Shown here: one piece after another, positions 45,823 to 50,651 of the stretch
Numbering within the stretch: the first letter of the stretch is position 1
How the letters are laid out: every line of letters begins with the position of its first letter
Assembly (NCBI RefSeq): GCF_004799445.1
Contig: NZ_SSNA01000030.1
Span: forward strand, 1-50,651
Origin: Bradyrhizobium sp.
Lineage (GTDB): Bacteria > Pseudomonadota > Alphaproteobacteria > Rhizobiales > Xanthobacteraceae
DNA length: 50,651 bases
Direction of reading: 5' to 3'
Notes under the pieces: generated by a model
Databases searched by the model: none
What the model saw: the letters and a program-made list of their open reading frames with translations, nothing else
Told to the model about the DNA's origin: nothing
Made by a program: the position numbers and the translations under genes

Positions 45823-47043
45823 CTAGTCGCGCCGCGCCTTTGCCACCTGCGCCGGCGTCACCAGCGCTGCGGCGTTGCCCCAGGAATTGCGGATGTAATT
45901 CGTCACATCGGCAATCTGCTGGTCCGACCATTGCTTGGCGTAAGCCGGCATCGACCCCTTGTTGGGCGCGCGCGGCGTGGTGATCGTTTGGGCGCCGTCG
46001 AGGATGATGCGAAGCGTGCTGTTGGGATTGGCGGATTGCAAATTCGCATTGCCCGGCAGCGGCGGATAGATGCGCGGCGCGCCGCTGCCGTCGGCCTCGT
46101 GGCAGGCGACGCAGGCGGCCTTGTACAGCTTTTCGCCCTCCGCCAACTGCGCCGGCGCCAGCGCCACGGCGGGTTCGGGCGTGCCGGGCGGAAGATCCTT
46201 CAGATAGATCGCGATCGCCCGGACGTCGGCATCGCTCATTCGCGAAGTCGAATTGAGCACGACATCGGCCATCGGCCCGCTGGCATGGCTGTGTCCGTTG
46301 CGGCCGCTCTGCAGATATTCGGCGATGTCGTCAGCGCTCCACGATTTGAGCCCGCTGCGCTCGGCGCCGTCGAGCCGCGGCGCAAACCAGCCGTCGACCG
46401 GGCCGCCGCCAAACATCCGGCCGCGCTTCTCGGCGCCGAAGAAATTCCTGGGCGTGTGGCAGGCGCCGCAATGCGCCGCGCCCTCGACCAGATAGCCGCC
46501 GCGATTCCATTCCACGCTCTTGTTCTGGTCAGGCTCGAAGATGCCGGGGCGGAAAAAGGCAAAATTCCAGACGCGCATCAGCACGCGGTAGTTCAGCGGC
46601 CAACGCAATTGCGGCGGCGGTGGCGTGTTTCTGACCGGCGGCAGCGTATCGAGATAGGCCCGGATCGCCAGGATGTCGGGTCTTATGAGCTTGGTGAAAT
46701 GCGGGTAGGGGAACGCCGGAAAATAGCGAGAGCCGTCAGGTGCTATGCCGTAACGGAACGCGCGAACGAAGTCCTCATCGCTCCAGGCGCCCAGACCGGT
46801 ATCACGATCCGGGGTGAGGTTTGCCGAATAAACGCCGCCGAACGGGGTACCGATGCGCTTGCCGCCGGCAAAGGGTTTTGCGGGATCGGCGGTATGGCAC
46901 GTCGCGCAATCGGCGGCATCCGTCAGCGCCCTGCCGCGCGCGATCGTCTCCACCGACGGCTCGGCCTGGGCCGCGCCCAAGAACGCACTGCACAAAACCA
47001 GGATCGCGAGAATCGCCCGTGTTCCATCATGCCGTCCCTGCAT
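45823..47043 (-). CDS. Tri-haem cytochrome c (alcohol/aldehyde dehydrogenase cytochrome subunit type)
   Basis: This is a 406-residue periplasmic electron carrier from ATG 47043 (AAGGGGAGATGG upstream). A signal peptide at about 10-27 (AILAILVLCSAFLGAAQA) is followed by three CxxCH haem sites at 46-50 (CATCH), 192-196 (CGACH) and 311-315 (CVACH), with Met ligands likely in the PMADVV and GSMPAYA segments. The layout matches the cytochrome subunit of membrane-bound alcohol or gluconate dehydrogenases, but no dehydrogenase subunit gene adjoins it. Confidence 0.9.
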   Translation of the reverse strand: MQGRHDGTRAILAILVLCSAFLGAAQAEPSVETIARGRALTDAADCATCHTADPAKPFAGGKRIGTPFGGVYSANLTPDRDTGLGAWSDEDFVRAFRYGIAPDGSRYFPAFPYPHFTKLIRPDILAIRAYLDTLPPVRNTPPPPQLRWPLNYRVLMRVWNFAFFRPGIFEPDQNKSVEWNRGGYLVEGAAHCGACHTPRNFFGAEKRGRMFGGGPVDGWFAPRLDGAERSGLKSWSADDIAEYLQSGRNGHSHASGPMADVVLNSTSRMSDADVRAIAIYLKDLPPGTPEPAVALAPAQLAEGEKLYKAACVACHEADGSGAPRIYPPLPGNANLQSANPNSTLRIILDGAQTITTPRAPNKGSMPAYAKQWSDQQIADVTNYIRNSWGNAAALVTPAQVAKARRD

Positions 47044-47310
47044 CAATCCATCTCCCCTTGGCGGCAGTATAGCCGGAAACTTCGCCGAGAGCCTCACGTC
47101 GTTTCGCGACAGCGTTTCGCCGCGACACAACCCGAATACCGCAGGCGGCCTCGCCGGCACGAAATTGCGTTCTGCTTCCCCGGGTCTCCGCACCCCAGAT
47201 TTGTGATGCGGGGGGCGCGAAAACCGACATAGACTGGCTTTGGCAATTGGCGTCATTAGCTAAAAACAGCCGGCAGAGCCAAGGCTTAAGATAAGGCCGA
47301 AGAGGGTGGA

Positions 47311-50300
47311 ATGGGAATCAACCAAGGTCCGATCAGTCTCGATCAGAAGTACACCCAGGGGTCCGGCCACGTCTTCCTGACCGGGATTCAGGCGCTGGTT
47401 CGCCTGCCGATGGCGCAGATCAGGCGCGATCGCGCCAACGGTCTCAACACCGCGGGTTTTGTGACCGGCTACCGGGGTTCGCCGCTCGGCGGCTATGACC
47501 AGCAACTGGTCGCGGCGCGAAAACACCTCGAGCAGTACAACGTCAAATTCCAGCCCGGCGTGAATGAAGACCTCGCCGCCACCGCGATCTGGGGCTCGCA
47601 ACAGCTCAACCTTTCGCCCGGTGCCCGGCACGATGGCGTGGTCGGGATCTGGTACGGCAAGGGCCCCGGCGTCGATCGCTGCGGCGACGTGTTCCGCCAC
47701 GGCAACGCCGCGGGCTCGGCGAAAAACGGCGGTGTGCTGTGCCTTGCCGGCGACGATCATGGCGCGAAATCCTCCACCGTGCCGCATCAGTCGGACCACG
47801 CCTTCATCTCGGCGCTGATGCCTTATCTCTATCCCTCCAGCATCCATGAAATGATCGAGATGGGGCTGCTCGGGATCGCGATGTCGCGCTATTCCGGCTG
47901 CTGGGTCGGCATGAAGGTGATCACCGAGACGGTGGAGACCACGGCCGAGATCGATCTCACCGACGAGATGAAGCCCTTTGTCATTCCGGCTGATTTCGAG
48001 ATGCCGCCGGGCGGCCTCAATTTGCGCTGGCCCGACGACCGCTACGACCAGGACCGCCGCTTGCAGGACTACAAGGGGTTTGCCGCGATCGCCTTTGCGC
48101 GCGCCAACAAGGTCAACCGCATCACCATGGATTCGCCGAACGCCCGCTTCGGCATCATGGCGTCGGGCAAGAGCTACGAGGACATCCGCCAGGCCCTGCG
48201 CGAACTCGGCGTCACGCCGGAAGTGGCGGCCAAGATCGGGCTTAGGCTCTACAAGATCGGCATGCCCTGGCCCCTGGAGCCGCAGGGCGTGCGCGAATTC
48301 GCTGTGGGCCTCGAGGAAATCCTCATCATCGAGGAACGCCGCGAGATCGTCGAGAATCAAGTCAAGCAGGAACTGTTCAACTGGCGCGACGATGTCCGCC
48401 CGCGCATCGTCGGCAAGATGGACGAGCACGACAAGCGCTTCCTGCCTTTCGCCGAGGAATTGAGCGTGGCCTCGCTGGCAAGCTCGCTGACCGAGCGGTT
48501 GCTGCGGCTGAACCTCAACCCGGAAATCGCAAGCATGTTGCGCGCCAAAGCCGACTGGTTCAACGGCCGGCAGGCCAGCCAGATGCAGGCGGTGTCGCCG
48601 ATCACCCGCACGCCGTATTTCTGCTCGGGCTGTCCGCACAACACCTCGACCAAGGTGCCCGAGGGCAGCCGCGCCTTCGCCGGCATCGGTTGCCACTTCA
48701 TGGCGCTGTGGATGGACCGCAATACCGAAACCTTCACCCATATGGGCGGGGAGGGCGTGCCGTGGGTGGGGGTCGCACCCTTCACCAACGAGGAGCACGT
48801 CTTCGCCAACCTCGGCGACGGCACCTATTTCCATTCCGGCAGTCTGGCGATCCGCCAAGCGATCGCTTCCAAGGCCAATATCACCTACAAGATCCTCTAC
48901 AACGACGCGACCGCGATGACCGGCGGCCAGCATGTCGACGGCGACCTCTCGCCGCAGCAGATCACCTTCCAGCTGCACTCCGAAGGCATCCGCGACATTT
49001 ATCTGGTGTCGGAGAACCCCGCCGCCTATCCGGCGTCCGACATCGCGCCGGGCACCAAGACCGCCCATCGCGACGATCTCGACGCTGTCATGAAGACGCT
49101 GCGCCAGGTCAAGGGTGCCACCGCGATCGTCTTCGTGCAGACCTGTGCTGCGGAAAAACGCCGCCGCCGCAAGCGCGGCACGCTGGAGGATCCGCCGCGC
49201 CGCGTGCTGATCAATTCCGCGGTCTGCGAAGGCTGCGGCGATTGCTCGGTGCAATCGAACTGCATCTCGGTAGAGCCGCTGGAGACCGCGCTGGGGCGCA
49301 AGCGCACCATCAACCAATCGACCTGCAACAAGGACTATTCCTGCGTGAAGGGCTTTTGCCCGTCCTTCGTCACCGTCGATGGCGGCAAGCTGCGCAGCCG
49401 CGCGCCGGCCGACCTCGGCAATATCGGCGATCTGCCCGAGCCCGCCTCGCGGCCTTCGCTGCAGCGGCCCTATAACGTCGCCATTGGCGGCGTCGGCGGC
49501 ACCGGCGTTTTGACCATCGGCGCGCTGCTCGGCATGGCCGCCCATATCGAGGGCAAGGCCAGCATGATCCTCGACATGTCGGGCCTCGCGCAAAAGGGCG
49601 GCGCGGTGCTCAGCCACGTCCGGCTGTCCGAACACACCGCCGACGTGACCTGTTCGCGGATCGTTACCGGCACCGCCGACCTCGTGATCGCCGCCGACGA
49701 GGTCGTCGCCGCCGCCAAGGAAACCATGACGCTGTGCGAATCCAGCCGGACCCACGGCGTCATCAACAGTCACGTGATTCCGACCGCCGATTTCATTCTC
49801 AACCGCGATTTCAATTTCCAGAGCCGCCAGGTCAATCACGTGCTGGAAACCGCCTTGCGCAAGGATTCGTCGTTCCTCGATTTCACCAAGCCCGCCGAAA
49901 CCCTGCTTGGCGATTCCATCGCCACCAACATGATGATGATGGGCTATGCCTATCAGAAGGGATTGCTGCCGCTGTCGGCGGGCTCGATCGAGCAGGCGAT
50001 CGGGGTCAACGCCGTCGCGGTCAAGATGAACACGCAGGCGTTCCGGCTCGGGCGCCTGGCGGCGGCCGATCCGGCGCGCCTTCTGGCCATGATGAAGGGC
50101 CAGGACGAGACCGTCGCGCCGAAGACGCTGGAGGCGATGTCGCTCGACGAGATCATCGCCCACCGCAGCGCGCTGTTGAGCGACTATCAGAACGAAAAGC
50201 TCGCCACGCGCTACCGCGATCTGGTGACGCGGGTGCGCGACGCCGCGCTCAATGGCGGTTTCGGTGACGAACTGCCGCGTGCGGTCGCCATCAACTACGC

Positions 50301-50651
50301 CAAGCTATTGGCCTACAAGGATGAATACGAAGTGGCCCGGCTTTATACCGACGGCGGGTTCGAGAAACAGCTTCGCGATCAGTTCGAGGGCGACTTCAAG
50401 ATCAGCATCCATCTCGCGCCGCCGATCATGGGCGGCGGCACCGACGGGCAGGGGCGGCCGAAGAAGCGCGCGTTCGGCGCCTGGATGATGCCGGTGTTTC
50501 GGCTACTGGCGAAACTGCGCAGCCTGCGCGGCACCGCATTCGACATATTCGGCTACACTGCCCATCGCGGGCTCGAACGCGACCTGATCGCCGGCTATGA
50601 GAAGGATGTCGCCCACATCCTGTCGGTGCTGTCGCCGCTGACGCTGGACAC
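47311..50651 (+). CDS. Indolepyruvate ferredoxin oxidoreductase, fused form (3' end off the window)
   Basis: This thiamine-diphosphate enzyme oxidatively decarboxylates aryl-pyruvates (or other 2-oxoacids) to acyl-CoA, passing electrons to ferredoxin. ATG 47311 follows AGAGGGTGGA. The open frame runs to the window end, 1113 codons, against about 1150-1170 for the fused family, so only a short C-terminus is missing. Order: N-terminal pyrimidine-binding half (GFVTGYRGSPLGGYDQQL), TPP-binding region (GDGTYFHSG, NDATAMTGGQHVDG at about 530), a cysteine cluster from Cys639 (CEGCGDCSVQSNC, then CNKDYSCVKGFCPSF), and the IorB-like gamma domain from about 723 (VAIGGVGGTGVLTIG). The gene is divergent from the cytochrome c gene across 267 bases with no visible gene. 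Confidence 0.93.
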   Translation, partial: MGINQGPISLDQKYTQGSGHVFLTGIQALVRLPMAQIRRDRANGLNTAGFVTGYRGSPLGGYDQQLVAARKHLEQYNVKFQPGVNEDLAATAIWGSQQLNLSPGARHDGVVGIWYGKGPGVDRCGDVFRHGNAAGSAKNGGVLCLAGDDHGAKSSTVPHQSDHAFISALMPYLYPSSIHEMIEMGLLGIAMSRYSGCWVGMKVITETVETTAEIDLTDEMKPFVIPADFEMPPGGLNLRWPDDRYDQDRRLQDYKGFAAIAFARANKVNRITMDSPNARFGIMASGKSYEDIRQALRELGVTPEVAAKIGLRLYKIGMPWPLEPQGVREFAVGLEEILIIEERREIVENQVKQELFNWRDDVRPRIVGKMDEHDKRFLPFAEELSVASLASSLTERLLRLNLNPEIASMLRAKADWFNGRQASQMQAVSPITRTPYFCSGCPHNTSTKVPEGSRAFAGIGCHFMALWMDRNTETFTHMGGEGVPWVGVAPFTNEEHVFANLGDGTYFHSGSLAIRQAIASKANITYKILYNDATAMTGGQHVDGDLSPQQITFQLHSEGIRDIYLVSENPAAYPASDIAPGTKTAHRDDLDAVMKTLRQVKGATAIVFVQTCAAEKRRRRKRGTLEDPPRRVLINSAVCEGCGDCSVQSNCISVEPLETALGRKRTINQSTCNKDYSCVKGFCPSFVTVDGGKLRSRAPADLGNIGDLPEPASRPSLQRPYNVAIGGVGGTGVLTIGALLGMAAHIEGKASMILDMSGLAQKGGAVLSHVRLSEHTADVTCSRIVTGTADLVIAADEVVAAAKETMTLCESSRTHGVINSHVIPTADFILNRDFNFQSRQVNHVLETALRKDSSFLDFTKPAETLLGDSIATNMMMMGYAYQKGLLPLSAGSIEQAIGVNAVAVKMNTQAFRLGRLAAADPARLLAMMKGQDETVAPKTLEAMSLDEIIAHRSALLSDYQNEKLATRYRDLVTRVRDAALNGGFGDELPRAVAINYAKLLAYKDEYEVARLYTDGGFEKQLRDQFEGDFKISIHLAPPIMGGGTDGQGRPKKRAFGAWMMPVFRLLAKLRSLRGTAFDIFGYTAHRGLERDLIAGYEKDVAHILSVLSPLTLD

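Noticed and set aside
45544..47232. 562-codon plus-strand open frame
   Set aside because: It is antisense to the tri-haem cytochrome gene with its three CxxCH sites and runs through an intergenic repeat.
47260..50163. 967-codon minus-strand open frame
   Set aside because: It lies wholly antisense to the indolepyruvate ferredoxin oxidoreductase gene, whose plus-strand frame has clear TPP and cysteine motifs. Long antisense frames are expected at this GC content.

Overview
The window looks like a chromosomal segment of a Bradyrhizobium-type alphaproteobacterium (Nitrobacteraceae: Bradyrhizobium, Rhodopseudomonas and relatives). This rests on the GC-rich sequence with strong third-position GC bias, the alphaproteobacterial form of the ribosomal cluster (no rpmJ between secY/adk and rpsM, adk retained there), an ATP12-type F1 assembly chaperone, a single-chain indolepyruvate ferredoxin oxidoreductase, and several families of short palindromic intergenic repeats that I recall as frequent in this group. 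The genus is inferred; no rRNA or tRNA gene was seen.

Bases 1-18040 are the translation and transcription superoperon: the end of fusA (cut by the left edge), tuf, the S10 cluster (rpsJ to rpsQ), the spc cluster (rplN to secY), adk, and the alpha cluster (rpsM, rpsK, rpoA, rplQ), closed by a clear intrinsic terminator at 18011-18040. All genes are on the plus strand with short gaps or overlaps. Departures from the standard plan are an adenylate kinase with a Lys/Ala-rich basic tail of about 93 residues, a promoter-like sequence between adk and rpsM, a GTG start for rpsM, and repeat-type hairpins inside the operon.

Bases 18041-31200 are housekeeping and accessory genes: an SDR oxidoreductase, a zinc-type alcohol dehydrogenase family protein, then a coupled run of a DegP/DegQ-like periplasmic protease, the RarA ATPase, an exported TPR protein and an RluA-family pseudouridine synthase. 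After these come an exported amidohydrolase, a small proline-rich secreted protein, an MFS transporter, a saccharopine-dehydrogenase-like protein, a DUF2087 protein and a small exported protein.

Bases 31191-38623 hold the ATP12 chaperone, a coupled pair consisting of a FliK-like protein and a stand-alone FlhB C-terminal domain far from any flagellar cluster, a carboxymuconolactone-decarboxylase-fold membrane protein, a DUF4260 membrane protein, and a propionyl-CoA carboxylase beta-like gene. Two bases after the last comes an AT-rich DUF4393 (Abi-alpha-like) gene with foreign composition.

Bases 38767-47043 carry small membrane and exported proteins (DUF2214, a His/Trp/Arg-rich exported protein, a GCG_CRPN-type peptide, DUF6010, DUF4189), two ArsR-type regulators (one with a perfect 13-bp inverted repeat at its promoter), an alpha/beta hydrolase, a NIPSNAP protein beside a PEP mutase/isocitrate lyase family enzyme, and a tri-haem cytochrome c. 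The window ends inside the indolepyruvate ferredoxin oxidoreductase gene.

The most unusual items are the orphan FliK/FlhB-C pair, the tailed adenylate kinase, the foreign DUF4393 gene and the ArsR operator. I found no CRISPR array, transposase, integrase or complete novel multi-gene system.
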